Positions 52,156 through 63,914 of a stretch of DNA of 64,000 bases are shown piece after piece (positions within the stretch are counted from its first letter, which is position 1; each line of letters opens with the position of its first letter). The notes below the pieces were generated by a model. It ran no database searches and was not told the origin of the DNA. It was given only the letters and a program-made list of their open reading frames with translations. The DNA comes from Antedon mediterranea (taxonomy: Eukaryota; Echinodermata; Crinoidea; Comatulida; Antedonidae). A program made the translations under genes and the position numbers. Location: assembly GCF_964355755.1 (NCBI RefSeq), contig NC_092672.1, positions 35,958,501 through 36,022,500 on the forward strand, written 5' to 3'.

Positions 52156-52382
52156 TCCCCTTCTTCTCTTGCTCCTGCTCCTTCTCCTCCTGCTCATCCG
52201 CCTCCTTCCTCCTCCTGCTCCTCCGCCTCCTTCTTCCACCTTATGCCCCTCCTTCTCTTCCTGCTCCTCCTCCTTCTTCTCCTGCTTCTTCTCCTCCTGC
52301 TCATCCGCCTCATTCCTCCTCCTGCTCCTCCGCCTCCTTCCTCCTCCTCATGCCTCTCCACATCCTCCTTCTTCTCCACCAA
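52156..52382. repeat. Long pyrimidine tract (CTC/TTC-rich)
   Basis: About 225 bases almost entirely C and T, built from CTCCTGCTCCTCCGCCTCC-like units with an internal duplication. Such polypurine/polypyrimidine tracts can form triplex (H-DNA). The open frames on both strands (Leu/Pro/Ser-rich and Glu/Gly/Arg-rich) are composition artefacts. Confidence 0.9.
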
Positions 52383-52722
52383 GCGTTATGTAACTTTCCG
52401 GTATGATGACGGAGTTTTATCATCAGATCAACGCTGCATGTCTAATAATTCAACTGTAATCAAGTTAGGAATCCATATCAATGATCTACTCTGCTTATTA
52501 TACACACGTGTCTCATATAACTACTAATTAACGACTTTCACGCGACCACTGAATTATGGCGATAAATTCGGATAAAATTAAATTCTGTGGAAATAAGAAA
52601 GTTTATTAATAGAGTTTATATTACCATTTCATTATTGTTCTATTACTTACATGACGTTATATTGGTGTAAGTTTTTACTGCTACGTTTAACACAACCTCA
52701 CATCAACCCACAAATGATATAA

Positions 52723-52845
52723 GCGCAACGTATGCAATTTGACCAATCACAAGCGATGGATTACCCGAACTGTCGCTTGTGATTGGTCACTCGTTTGCGT
52801 TGCGCATTTGTTCGTGCGTTGCGTCTTAGTGGAAACCAAGCTTAA
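52723..52845. mobile_element. MITE family B, copy 3
   Basis: GCGCAACGTATGCAATTTGACC with AATCACAAGCGA is inverted as TCGCTTGTGATTGGTCACTC and GCGTTGCGC. The right end GTGGAAACCAAGCTTAA is present, the left end missing. Confidence 0.85.
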
Positions 52846-54152
52846 CTTCAAAATTCAAATTTAACAAACATTTTATTCTCTTACTTAAACATTTTTATTA
52901 CGACGCATAAGCGAATAAGATATTTGAATAATTGATATGCAATCCCATTGTACACTTTATCAGACTAAAGACGCTTGTCAGAGTGTCGTTAGAACCGTCT
53001 ATTGTATTGAGATGTTAAATAGTGTGTTTACATTTGGGAATTATTAATAGCAATTCCCAGGTTTAATCAAGTGAGGTGTGTATCGTATCATGCTACTACT
53101 TATTTGTTTTATAATCGCATTATTCGATGTGATGCACAACCAATTAACTTATTGCGATAATTTACTGAAGAGGGCGGTTTAGATCGAGCGTGCTATCTAT
53201 TATCACGACTGCTAAGAAGCTGCTAACTAAGCATAATATGCAGGTACACCCAAATATTCGCATGATGGATCCGTGTGGTAAGGCATTTTATTATGGCCTA
53301 CAATTCCGTAGTATAACCAGTCCGGATATTGATACAATTCTTTACATTTATATATAGATATAATATTGTTCCTATGTTTCATATGTCATTCATTTATTAG
53401 GCCATGTGTATCATACCCGGGATCATACCCCATGATGTACCGGGTTGTTCCCTGTTAATTTTCTGCCAGTTTGGCGGAAGATGGGGTTAACCGGAAATAC
53501 GTCATCATCTCGGAAGATTGATACGATTGCGAAATACTGTCACCATATGTACTTTTACTTATACAAAATAAATACATAATACATTATTATATTATAATTA
53601 ATTATATATACAGCATTTATTGTGCATCCATAATCTTTGCGGGTATTTTGTGTGTACATTTTGTCGAGTCAAACCCCGTCTAATTTTACCATGATTATCA
53701 TAACAAAACTGATAATTTCCAATTTCCTTTATCATCGGTTCTGTCGGGGAGTTAATAGTTGTGTTTACACAGTGTTATATTATTACTGATGGTAGATCAT
53801 CATGTGTTAAATTCTATCAGCTTTTGTGCTAATGCATTTAGCAATTTAATAAATAAATTCATAAGCAACAACCCGCAGAGAAATCGTGTTGTGTTTACGT
53901 TAAAGAAACCCGTAATTATTTATGAGAAATTAAAACTGAGGATTTGATATATTTAGATACGCTTCGCGTGAACTGATTATTTTATACGAACGCCTCAACG
54001 AATGCCTAATTATTGAGGTTTAGTTAATTATGAACTTAATTAAGACAAATCAATAGTTAGTGATACATTGCTAATGATGTATTTTAGATTGTAAGTATAA
54101 GAAAACAAGGGCATATGTGAAGTAATAACCTTTTCTTCCGCTCGAGTTAGCG
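52846..54152. other. Intergenic, no gene recognised
   Basis: Includes balanced-composition stretches around 53150-53530 without repeats. No coding support. Confidence 0.4.
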
Positions 54153-54333
54153 TATAAGCTTGGTTCCCACATGGTCGCAACGCTAGGACTGCTAAGCAGC
54201 GCAACGCGAGTAATTCGACCAATTACGACAGGATGCACATGATCCATCGTGTTCGTGATTGGTCAAATTACTTGAAATATTTGTGTTACACTTATGGTTC
54301 GTTGCGTCCGTCCTAGTAGGAACCAAGCGTTAC
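54153..54333. mobile_element. MITE family B, copy 4, full length
   Basis: Ends TATAAGCTTGGTTCCCACAT and CTAGTAGGAACCAAGCGTTA are inverted repeats, followed inward by GGTCGCAACG and CGTTGCGTCC. Inner arms AATTCGACCAATTACGACAG and TCGTGATTGGTCAAATTACT complete the palindrome. This copy defines the family, about 180 bp. Confidence 0.9.
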
Positions 54334-54398
54334 ATTATGTTTAGGGTAAAATTCTTGTATTAGCCTATTTTGAAACATATTTTTTGTTTTCTAATTTT

Positions 54399-54544
54399 TA
54401 AGCCTTGTCTACAAAATAAAAAATGTGATGTGCCCATATATGGTGATATATCACTACCATATTTGTGCATATCACTACCATATTATGTATATATATATTA
54501 GGGCACATCACATATTTTTGTTTGATAGTGTAGACAGAGCTTTA
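54399..54544 (-). mobile_element. MITE family A, copy 21
   Basis: Left end reduced (AAGCCTTGTCTACAAAATAA), right end GATAGTGTAGACAGAGCTTT. The core has an (AT)n expansion near 54486-54499. It lies 65 bp after MITE B copy 4. Confidence 0.93.
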
Positions 54545-55333
54545 AGTAAATACTCTTAGCGCCTTGGTAGAAGATAAGGCGACGGTAAGTATCTATCACA
54601 ATATGGATAAACCCATTTATTTGTGCATGATCACAACAACCAGGTTACGATGAATAGTCGAAGTTTCTAAAATGATTATCCGACTTTAAGTCGAAGTATT
54701 ATGTTTACTTATAATGCATTTCAGCATGAAACATTCATTAAACCGTTCGTTATTTTGTCATTGAAAACGCAGGACTCGTCCTTTGGGTGTGATGTTTAGC
54801 GGGTGTCGTTATTCGTGCTGCTTACACGACTCGTCAGTGTAACAAAAAAAATATGTATACAATATCGGAAAATTGATTAAATGTGACAATCTATGGCGGA
54901 TGAGAAAACACTTTAGATCGATTAACGTCAGGCTCTCTAAACTAAAATGAAATAAGCGATCGATGGTTGAAATATAATACCAATAAGAAATCAGTAACAT
55001 GAGTTTTAGGGAAAATTAGGGAACGATGAAAGCGAAAATTTATGAATTTTGAATAGAATAAATGTTGACAGTAGGCGACATATTACACTGCACGCGTTTT
55101 TGTTAGCGTTTCAACGGACATGAGATTATTCGTAGCAAATTATTGTGAAATGTATCTAGGATCATGATTGCTATTTATACGGTTTCAGATTACAAGATGA
55201 TTCGAATATAGAAATGAACGTATTAAATAAAACGACTTTATAGATGATTGTACAATCAAAGATGACACTCAGATTTATGTGTGCAAAATATTCTTTGTTT
55301 AAGTTTTGCCATGGTCCTAATTAAATATAAAGT
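54545..55333. other. Intergenic, no feature seen
   Basis: Non-repetitive sequence with scattered CpG. A chance minus-strand frame of 63 codons is present. Confidence 0.4.
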
Positions 55334-55498
55334 TAAGCTCTGTCTACACTATCAAACTAGTTTGACAAAAAAAGTGTGTTCATGCCCAAATATGATAGTG
55401 ATATGCTTAAATATGGTTGTGATATGAAATCACCATGTCCATATATGGGCACATCACATTTTTGTCACATAAAGTTTGATAGTGTGGACAGAGCTTTG
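55334..55498 (+). mobile_element. MITE family A, copy 22
   Basis: Intact ends TTAAGCTCTGTCTACACTAT and TGATAGTGTGGACAGAGCTT; two core units. Confidence 0.95.
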
Positions 55499-55971
55499 GA
55501 ATAAAAAACTAAAGCGTAATGCGTGTGGACGGCGCGCTGACGTAATTACGTGCGTTAAAAACTATACCGTAATCGAACGTGCAGATGATTCACGGGAGAG
55601 TCACAGTTGTTTACTCAAACAATAAATTAATAAAAAAATAAATAATCGTTAAACAAATTAAACTTTATTAAATTATATTCCTTATTGCTTTGTCTTCAGA
55701 AAAATAGTCGATGTCTTTTCAAGAAATATTTACGTAATTTACACCAAAACGAAAAGGTGTTGACTCGTCACAATAATAAACATGGGGTAAGTACATAGTA
55801 TGTGTTTATGCATCGTGGTTTCAAATTGTATTTGAGAATTATTTGTTATATTACCGGTGTTTATTTTATTAAAATTTAAGTTACAAACGTACCACCAACT
55901 TTTGAAACTTTCAACAGCTAATTTGTATTCGTGGTTTCTCGAATAGGTATCAAACGAATCACTAGTCGGTG

Positions 55972-56121
55972 TAAAATCTCTGTCTACACTATCAAACTAG
56001 TTTGACAAAAAAAGTGTGTGCCTAAATATGATAGTGATATGCCCAAATATGGTAGTGATATGACGTCAACAAGTCCATATATGGGCACATCACATTTTTT
56101 GATAGTGTAGACAGAGCTTTA
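55972..56121 (+). mobile_element. MITE family A, copy 23
   Basis: TAAAATCTCTGTCTACACTA at the left and GATAGTGTAGACAGAGCTTT at the right; the core contains TATGACGTCAACAAG. Confidence 0.95.
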
Positions 56122-59100
56122 GGCCTACAGTAAATAAGTTTAATAATTACAGTAGGCCTATGTATGTTCAGTTTATTTGAATGTCTGAAAAACTGCAATA
56201 AGTCTGCGTTCACCATTACTATTTGTATGTTCAAATAACCTAAATGTAAATGAAATTAAATTTACTATACGACGACGTATATTTTAAAGAAAGTTTCTGT
56301 TCTAAAAAGTAAGTTAAGTTCGCAGCAAGCAATACTTAAAACATGATATCAAAAAGAAACATTGATGAACGGTACTTGATTTATAATGTCAGTAATTTCT
56401 CGTCAAATATTCTTAACATGTTTTTCATATTCAACTGTTTTTTGGATTATAAATTAGATATAATCCGTGTGGGCTGTTCACCCTTAAATGTAGATGACAT
56501 TTATGGAGCGCTCAGACAACAAATCTCGTATACCTTGGTTGTAAACATGTAATATGATCATACAAATATGACTGATAATGGTTACATACATTTTCACGTT
56601 TTTTGTGTTGAATTTGGAAGGCTTTAATGCCTATCCCTTTTTATCTATGCCTACGGCTACAAAGCTATTTTAATCATTGTGTTCGTCTATTTTTCACGTT
56701 CGTTCGCCGTTCAAATAGTGGCGCGTGGTTCTTATTTACTCGCCTATATTGAAGAAAATTGCCTTCATTCTGTTTGTCTTTGTGTTTGCTTGCCGTAGGC
56801 CAGTTTGTCGTCGTCAAGTCAATGTTTAGCTTCGATTCACCGTGATTTTATGTCAGATTAACAGTGATTACATGGAAATTTCCAATATCTTTCTTTATGT
56901 AGATTTTTAATAGAGATTCGAGTAGTGTTCTGTGTGACAGTCATGCGCGAGTGCTATTGCAGTCACGGCTTAGTAAACGCTAGCAAAACGCGTTCCTTGC
57001 GGCGATATATTTCTCAATCGAACGATTTTCTCTTCTCGCTTATCGAGTCAAAATCCTTGTTAATTTCAAAGCCATAGGCAACCACCCCTCGTTGAACGTC
57101 GACAAGGCAGATTTCTATTTATATGGAAAACCAATTTCACTAAACTGCAAATCATTTTAACAAATTCGTTTGATCAGCGTACGGCGCAATAGTAATAAAC
57201 ATCTCGCGGCGATCATGATTACAGGTTTTTGAACTAAATGATTCGAACGGCGTCAAAAAATCTCGTTTGCGTCAAACTTAAATCAGACCCGTCATTTCTC
57301 ACATCGATATCAGAAATGAATTTTAAATGAGTATATAAAAATGCAAAAAAAGAAACTCCATAAAAATGCTGACCAGTGTATAAACTTAGCCAATACCTTG
57401 TATACTCACGGCTTAAAGAACATTGTATGATTTGAAATGAATGCGAAAATTTATCATTCACACTCGAGATATACCCGAATTTGCGAGTTATATTCTTTTT
57501 CCCCTTAGTTAGAGAAAGCCCCATCGTCAGAAAACCGCCTTGTCGATAAAACATACGAATAAAAACAATAAAATATACAGAACAAGTTAAGATATAAACC
57601 GGTACATGCGAGTTTTATCCCCAGATGTGAATAAGGCCCACCCCCTCACCGAAAAAAACCCCGTCAGCCAGCCTCTATATATATTGCATTAAAGTTTAAA
57701 CCTTACACAATACAAATAACATGACTTCTTTTCTTTCCTTTACCGACTTATTCATTTATGTATTATTAGAAAGCAGTTGATAGGTAATATACCTAGAATA
57801 CTTTTCTTTCATCTACGAGTCTTCTAGGATTTTATAACCCAGCCAAATTAATTGACAATTTTCCATTGAGCTGAAAAACTAAAACAGTTGAACAGTTTCC
57901 ACTTTGTTTGATTTCTATGACATTTAATTCATCTAAGTCATTTCAAATAAAAGCTTCCCGATATGGACTTATGAAGTGGAGTACTTAACAAATCATTAGC
58001 AGCATTTGTAATATTCTATTGATGTTTCGTAAAGTGTTTTTTTAATGCGTGGCCGTATGGACGGGTAGTAGAACAGCGTCAGAGTATAACGTTTCAATTT
58101 CGCTGCGAAGACTAACTGTCGGTTCGCACATGACAAATGTGGTAACATTACCGCGAGAAGATTGCGCCTAAACTACAATCTTCCGCGAAAACCAATTTCG
58201 TCTGCACACGTAAGTGGCTCTTCCCATTATCCCAATTGGCTACAATAACCTCTGGACTGTTTCGTTTATGGGAGGTTAAATGCATATTAATTGAAATGGA
58301 TATCGTTGAAAATGACTTGCTTGTTAAAAACAAAGACAAAAATAAAACATAACGTTAAAACTCTGCAATCAATGGATGCCTTCTTGAGACGGTGCTTCTT
58401 ATAAACCAATAATTATACGCTCACATTTCAACCTAAATAGTTAATGTTTATTTAGATTTATATTCTAATAGGCCTATAGAAATATTAAATAATGTTGTAA
58501 TATTATAATAACAATAAATAATATTGATTAATAATTTGTACGAAAGTTGACCTTAGATATAAATCTCATAACTTACAATTTCTAACAATAATTATTTTAG
58601 TTTAGTTGGTCTCTAAGCCTACGCTTATTTATGTAATTACTTGGTGTTAATTATGGTATAGTTCAGTTTGGAACCAGGGTTATATCTTTATAGAGCATAC
58701 AGAGGGGTTAATACATGCAAATATTGCTGTATTAATTATTTTATTTAAAAAAATGAACAGGATTTTATCAAGTTTGTGCTCTAAGAACAAAGTGAGATAT
58801 GGAACGCCATGAGCGTAATTAGTAATATGAAATGTATTCCCATTCGGATGCATATCTGAATCATGACACGATTACAGTTACAAACTAACTACGTCATAGC
58901 ATAATGCATTGATTACCCTCTCATCGGAAGCATATTTTTGTGTCCGTTAAAATAACTTCATGGAAAAAAAAATCTTGGCTAATCAGTTTTAATTACTTTT
59001 TAATCGTAGTGATTATGAAGTATACTCTCACGAGGCAGTTGGTCTGTAGGCGAATCGTTATGTCGGGCAGTAGTATAGATGCTAAGAAGATAAAAAAAAA

Positions 59101-59454
59101 ATGATGTTAAATCAATTTGACAAGGTTTTATTTAAGCGTGTATATTGCCACTTATTGCGATTTGCTTGACGATTACAAAAACAACAGTTAATAACTAAAG
59201 GCAAATTCAATATATTTCAATTTTTACAATTCATAATTTAGGATGAATATTAATGAGAATTTAATGTACAATAAATGTCTAAAATACATTCGAAGACAAA
59301 GTCACGAACTCTTTGTTACTTTAGGACAATAATAGATAGCGTAAATGCCCCGGATGCTGCGCGCCCCAGATAGCCTACTTGTCGTCTGAATATTATATAT
59401 ATATATACTCTCGAACGCTTTTAAACATTTCACGATGTATCAGTATGATTCTAT
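56122..59454. other. Intergenic, partly balanced composition
   Basis: No repeat family or credible exon. Segment 56690-57240 is CpG-containing and non-repetitive, as is 58050-58330; both are candidate regulatory segments. The 106-codon minus-strand frame at 57234-57554 matches nothing I know. A short (AT)n run is at 59395-59406. Confidence 0.4.
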
Positions 59455-59515
59455 AGCTTGGTGGCTTATAACTATGCTTGTAGTCATTGGTTCGATTCAA
59501 CTGGTCTCCATCAGA
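59455..59515 (+). mobile_element. Possible tRNA-like SINE relic
   Basis: AGCTTGGTGGCTTATAAC and CATTGGTTCGATTCAACTGG resemble A and B boxes at a suitable distance. No tail remains. Confidence 0.35.
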
Positions 59516-59559
59516 AGCATTTGCCGAATGTACTACCGTACCACCCGCCCCCTCCTCCT

Positions 59560-59690
59560 TTTAAGGGACACCCATAAGGGGATATAATTATTCCCTTATA
59601 AAGAGGAAGGGATAATACTTTTAACACGGTAAACCTTCAGTGAACACCCCTATTATTTTAAGTGGACACTTTCTTGAAAGGTAACATAAA
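59560..59690. repeat. Fragment of the GTCCCC-TTAATAG-type repeat
   Basis: TTTTAAGGGACACCCATAAG and AACACCCCTATTATTTTAAG then GTGGACACTTTCTTGAA echo the unit of the 51-bp minisatellite at 46230. Confidence 0.45.
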
Positions 59691-59747
59691 GTTGAAAAGT
59701 AATTATGCTTAGGCCTACACTTGATCAACGAGCCAACCTTATATCCA

Positions 59748-59787
59748 TCCCACCACCACCCCCTCCCCCCCCCCCGCCCAACCCCAT
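59748..59787 (-). other. C-run, possible G-quadruplex on the minus strand
   Basis: Mostly C with short interruptions; the minus strand has several G-tracts of three or more. Confidence 0.4.
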
Positions 59788-60232
59788 TTTGTTGGTTATG
59801 ACTACGAAAGTTCACTCGTTGTCATCAAATCATGTTTCTATAAACACATCCCGAAAACCAGATGGTTTTGTGACCTAAGTTACACTTCTAAATTACTCCA
59901 TCAATACAGAGAAAATTCATATTCTCTTAATCAATAGTTTATACATTACATACAGTCGTACGTTGTTGCGATGTAGGTGCCAATTTGCACGCCCATAAAA
60001 CGACGAAGTGAGCACCAAATGTGCGTATTTGTAGATACTTTGTCACCATCACGTGACATTGTTTTTGTTCCTTTGATTATCTTTTAATTATCTCAATTAT
60101 TGTTACATTATTTTGAGATTCTTAAAGGAAATACTCACGTTCGCGCTAATAGTGTTATCAAATATTCGCTCATAGTTTCATCGTTTTAATTCGTGTCATG
60201 AATTTCTCGTTTGAGAGAGATACAAGTTAGCG

Positions 60233-60322
60233 ATGGAGAGGAAACGACCATCGGATATTACGAATGATACAAACGATAGTACAATAGAACATGTATCTGT
60301 GTGGCCTGGGCCTACAAATGAA
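60233..60322 (+). CDS. Possible first coding exon of an unknown gene
   Basis: ATG at 60233 in a favourable context (GCGATGG) opens 30 codons, MERKRPSDITNDTNDSTIEH then VSVWPGPTNE, up to a possible donor GAA|GTAATA. Without splicing the frame would stop six codons later. The hydrophilic, charged composition fits an N-terminus, but no downstream exon or homologue is recognised, so this is speculative. Confidence 0.2.
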
Positions 60323-60435
60323 GTAATAATGATTTATTAATATGCTTATAAACGCGTTATATTGCACGTAATTTATTTCAACATTTTCATGTACATAAAA
60401 ATAATGAAAACAATTTAATTTATCACGAAGCGACT

Positions 60436-60600
60436 GTAAAGCTTGGTTTGCACTACTACTGTAACTGCGCAACGCAACGACGTAAGCGCAAACGCAAGCC
60501 AATGACAAGCGACAGTTCGAATACTCCATCGCTTTTGATTTGTCAACTCACTTGTGGTGCGTCTACGTCCTTGCGTTGCGTCCATGATCCAGTGGTTGTA
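60436..60600. mobile_element. MITE family B, copy 5
   Basis: AAAGCTTGGTTTGCACTACT at the left; arms GCGCAACGCAACGACGTAAG and ACGTCCTTGCGTTGCGTCC; centre CAAGCGACAGTTCGAATAC. The right terminus is degraded. Confidence 0.8.
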
Positions 60601-61398
60601 CTATGACCCTGGTCTATGGTTCAATAATTGTATCATTGGGCGTCTGCATATCCATGTTCAAATCACTGTTGATCCAAATTTATTTAACTCTCACAAATTA
60701 TTATCATCTTTTAACTTAGCATTATAGCTTTATGGAGACTCTTAGATCATAACAGTGCCAACTGAGCGCTATACAAAATCATTACAATAAACATTAAACA
60801 TGATTGTAATGGGTGTGTCTAAGATTAAATCCAAATCAGTGAATAGTAGCACCATTAAGTCCGCGTAGGTTATCTAAACCTAACAAAAGCAACGTAACAC
60901 AATCAAAACATTACACCTAATTCTGAGCAGAGTTACAGAAATAGTAATTATTAATAAGCATCATTCCGCTTAAGCTCAAGGCCATTGTGTTTGTCTGCAT
61001 AATGTTATACTGCCACTTTTTTCATATTAAAAACATAGAATTTTTAAAAGTTAATTAAAACGCGTTTTAAATGAAAACTTTTACCAATTAAGACGCCCCC
61101 TCCCTTCCTCTAGCCTCTCTTTCTTCCCAGCACAACCTCACCAGCGTGTGTTTAAATTGTATTGTATGCAAATATTAACCCCTTCTTTGAAACACGTCTA
61201 TTAAGGGTTCTGCTAGTTACGACCTAAGGGAACACTCTATTCTCCAGTTGTCCCCTTAATAAGGCTTCTACCGTAGATAGGCCTAGAAATGGATTCGAAT
61301 ATTTCTTAAGGATAATTTGTTTAAACATAATTTCTAAGGCATTTTATAATTTTACAATCGATTTTATATTGAAAACAACTGGCTGTTATTTCTCGTTT
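60601..61398. other. Intergenic with old repeat fragments
   Basis: TGAGCGCTATACAAAATCAT near 60763 resembles a retroposon 3' end, and GTTGTCCCCTTAATAAGGCT near 61247 resembles the 51-bp minisatellite unit. No gene seen. Confidence 0.4.
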
Positions 61399-61563
61399 TT
61401 AAGCTCTGTCTACACTATCAAATTTTATGTGACAAACAAAATGTGATGTGCCCACGGACATGATGATGTCATAATATCACCACCGTTTTTGGGCATCACT
61501 ACAATATTTGGGCACATCACACTTTTTTTTTCAAACTAGTTTGATAGTGTGGACAGAGCGTTA
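61399..61563 (-). mobile_element. MITE family A, copy 24
   Basis: Ends TTAAGCTCTGTCTACACTAT and TTGATAGTGTGGACAGAGCG; the core includes TATCACCACCGTTTTTGGGC. Confidence 0.95.
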
Positions 61564-63027
61564 GTTTGTTCGAATGGTTTTTCCTCACCTTCCGCTTAGT
61601 CCTATATAGTGATATTTTCAGATAATCTAGATTTTGTTAAAAGTACAGAAAACAAAAATTAAAAAAAACCTGGATTTACAAATAGTAAGATATTGCCTGC
61701 AGATGCTGATGTTTAATCGTAATTATAATGAATAGCCTAATTCTTGATTAACGAATTCGTAACGAAAAGAAAACACAAATTATTTTATTCGTTGTTAGTA
61801 CAATACTTATGATTAATTAGACGTATAATGTTTGATTCGTTCGTGTTATTAATTCAAGCGTAAGGGTATTATTGGATGAATCGAAGTAGGCTAGGACATG
61901 ATTGTGGCACGACGCCGCGAGCGTTCTGTGATTGGTGTTACAGGCCAGGGCCTAGTTATGATTTAATTGTTCGTGGAACTTCGCTAATTTGTTTTACAAA
62001 ACGGAATTATATCGTATAAATTTACATTTTGTTTTATTGTTAGGTCTTGTTTAAAATTTGATTTTAAGATAAATGTTTTTAATATTGATAGTTTGTAAGT
62101 AGGCTATTTCACTGTTTACATTTTTAGTTTATTTACTGTAGACTGTATTGCGGCATAATAACAGAAACCGCTAGTTAACTTCTGGTGGTTGTGTATTCGA
62201 TATAAATTTTATTCAAATATCGAGATCCACTCTTTTTTTTCACAACGTAAAAACAATTCTATTATATTCATCGTTCTTGTTGTTTGTTTCTGTACCTGCA
62301 AAAGAATGAATCCTGGTTACACACTCCATTGCGCCCTCAACGAAATCCAGAAGTTTTGTTGTCCAATGAGAGGTAAACTTAAAGTTCACGTGATTGTCTT
62401 GAAGGATTGGTCAATTTTTAATGTTCTCTTGTTACTCCCTTTAGCGTGTAACTATCTGCACTAAAGATGTGTTTTATACTCCAACATTTTTAGCCTATTA
62501 TTCATTTTGTTCATTCTCCACTTATAGGAGGAAAATCAGAATTCTCCCTGTCCTACTATTTATTTAAAACACAATATGTGGGTGTAGCCTGCATCTGGCG
62601 ATCTTCTGATGATGCCGCAGCCTGTTTGATCAAACTTTTGTTAGCATTGAGTAGCGCGGTACTGACGCAGTTTGGCTAGGCTCTGACGCAGCTTGGCTAG
62701 GCTGTACGGCTGCGACGTAGACAGGCCTATCATCAATTGCTACCATTAGATAATAATTAACAGATCCTCTATTTACACTTGATAGGACTAGTGCCCGCAG
62801 AACACCCATCATTGAATTAAAGTAACAAATAAACATGTTATGCCCTAGTATTTTAAATTCTATTTCTATTAGTTTTAAATTTACAGCCATCGATTTGTAG
62901 AACAAATTTTACATAACCAGACTACCGTATCGCACACCTTAGTTATTAATCTCAGTATATTTCATACATCATAACATAATATATTAAAATCATAGAACAT
63001 AGGCCTATAGTAACGTCTGTTGTTATA
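61564..63027. other. Intergenic, no secure gene
   Basis: A segment at about 62305-62371, between a pyrimidine-rich AAAG and AGAG|GTAAAC, reads MNPGYTLHCALNEIQKFCCP then MR. It could be an exon but has no homologue known to me. A 20-base duplication (TGACGCAGYTTGGCTAGGCT) lies at 62663-62705. Confidence 0.3.
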
Positions 63028-63273
63028 TTTGACCAAAAATGTAATCTAAAAAAAATATATTTAGGCTACCTCATAGAAACTGTAGTTTAAAGCAAAACAT
63101 AGTCAAATTTTCTTTCAGTCAATGATTTTTTTGTGTTAAATTTAACCGTTTATTTTAGTTCAAAGTGAAATCAATATTTTTGTTCCCTTTTTCCTACGTA
63201 AATGAATAACACTGCAAAATGGCCTGTTTTATCATCATTTTTCAATGTTTTGATGGACAATACATCTTTAAGT
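63028..63273 (+). mobile_element. MITE family F, partial copy
   Basis: The right part matches 51003-51344 (AGCAAAACATAGTCAAATTT, CACTGCAAAATGGCCTG, GATGGACAATACATCTTTAA). The left terminus is missing. Confidence 0.75.
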
Positions 63274-63794
63274 ATGTAAATTAGTATTTCAACTATACAC
63301 ACTTAATCAATTAATTCTAATTAAGCACTTACTCATTGTTGTGATACCGAACTTTAATTAATAATTAATAATAATATGTCTACATTATATAAACGATACT
63401 TGCCGGTAGATCAACACAATTAATAATTGTAACAAACACGTTTAGGCTACTTTTTAATATATGACAGTTTAAACACAAATTTAATACCGGCACTTTAATA
63501 CCGTCGAATACATGAATAGATTAAATTATTTAATTATTATTATAATAACAACTATTACAATGTGTCGGGCACAATGAACTTCACTCACCAAACACTAATT
63601 TTAAGTACACCTTATTCGGTGCGTTAACTTGTTAATTTTACAGGGTATTTTGTTATTACATTAGCGTTTGATTTAGGCCTATTGTTAAAAAACACACGTT
63701 TTAGTCAAATTATCCGGGTATGGAGAGCTCAACGAAAAACAAAGCTGGGAGAGTTTTTGAAGGAATTAAATCACAAATGTAGGCCTAGGTTTTT

Positions 63795-63914
63795 TTTCAC
63801 ACAAGCTAATACAGGCCTACTCAACTTTTGTTAGAGGCCTGATTGGCTATTGTATTTCACACAAGCTAATACAGGCCTACTCAACTTTTGTTAGAGGCCT
63901 GATTGGCTATTGTA
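63795..63914. repeat. Perfect 60-bp tandem duplication
   Basis: Two identical 60-base copies starting TTTCACACAAGCTAATACAG and ending TGATTGGCTATTGTA. No difference between the copies, so very recent, or possibly an assembly artefact. Confidence 0.95.

Noticed and set aside
52100-52527. Leu/Pro/Ser-rich and Glu/Gly/Arg-rich open frames
   Set aside because: Composition artefacts of the pyrimidine tract; three overlapping frames are open at once.
55785-55800. ATGGG|GTAAGT as a start-codon exon
   Set aside because: An exon with only ATGG coding cannot be supported from sequence; no downstream acceptor in phase with a recognisable protein was found.
57234-57554. 106-codon minus-strand open frame
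   Set aside because: No recognisable motif, no splice-site or start context support, and no neighbouring exons. Chance is adequate in a window this size.
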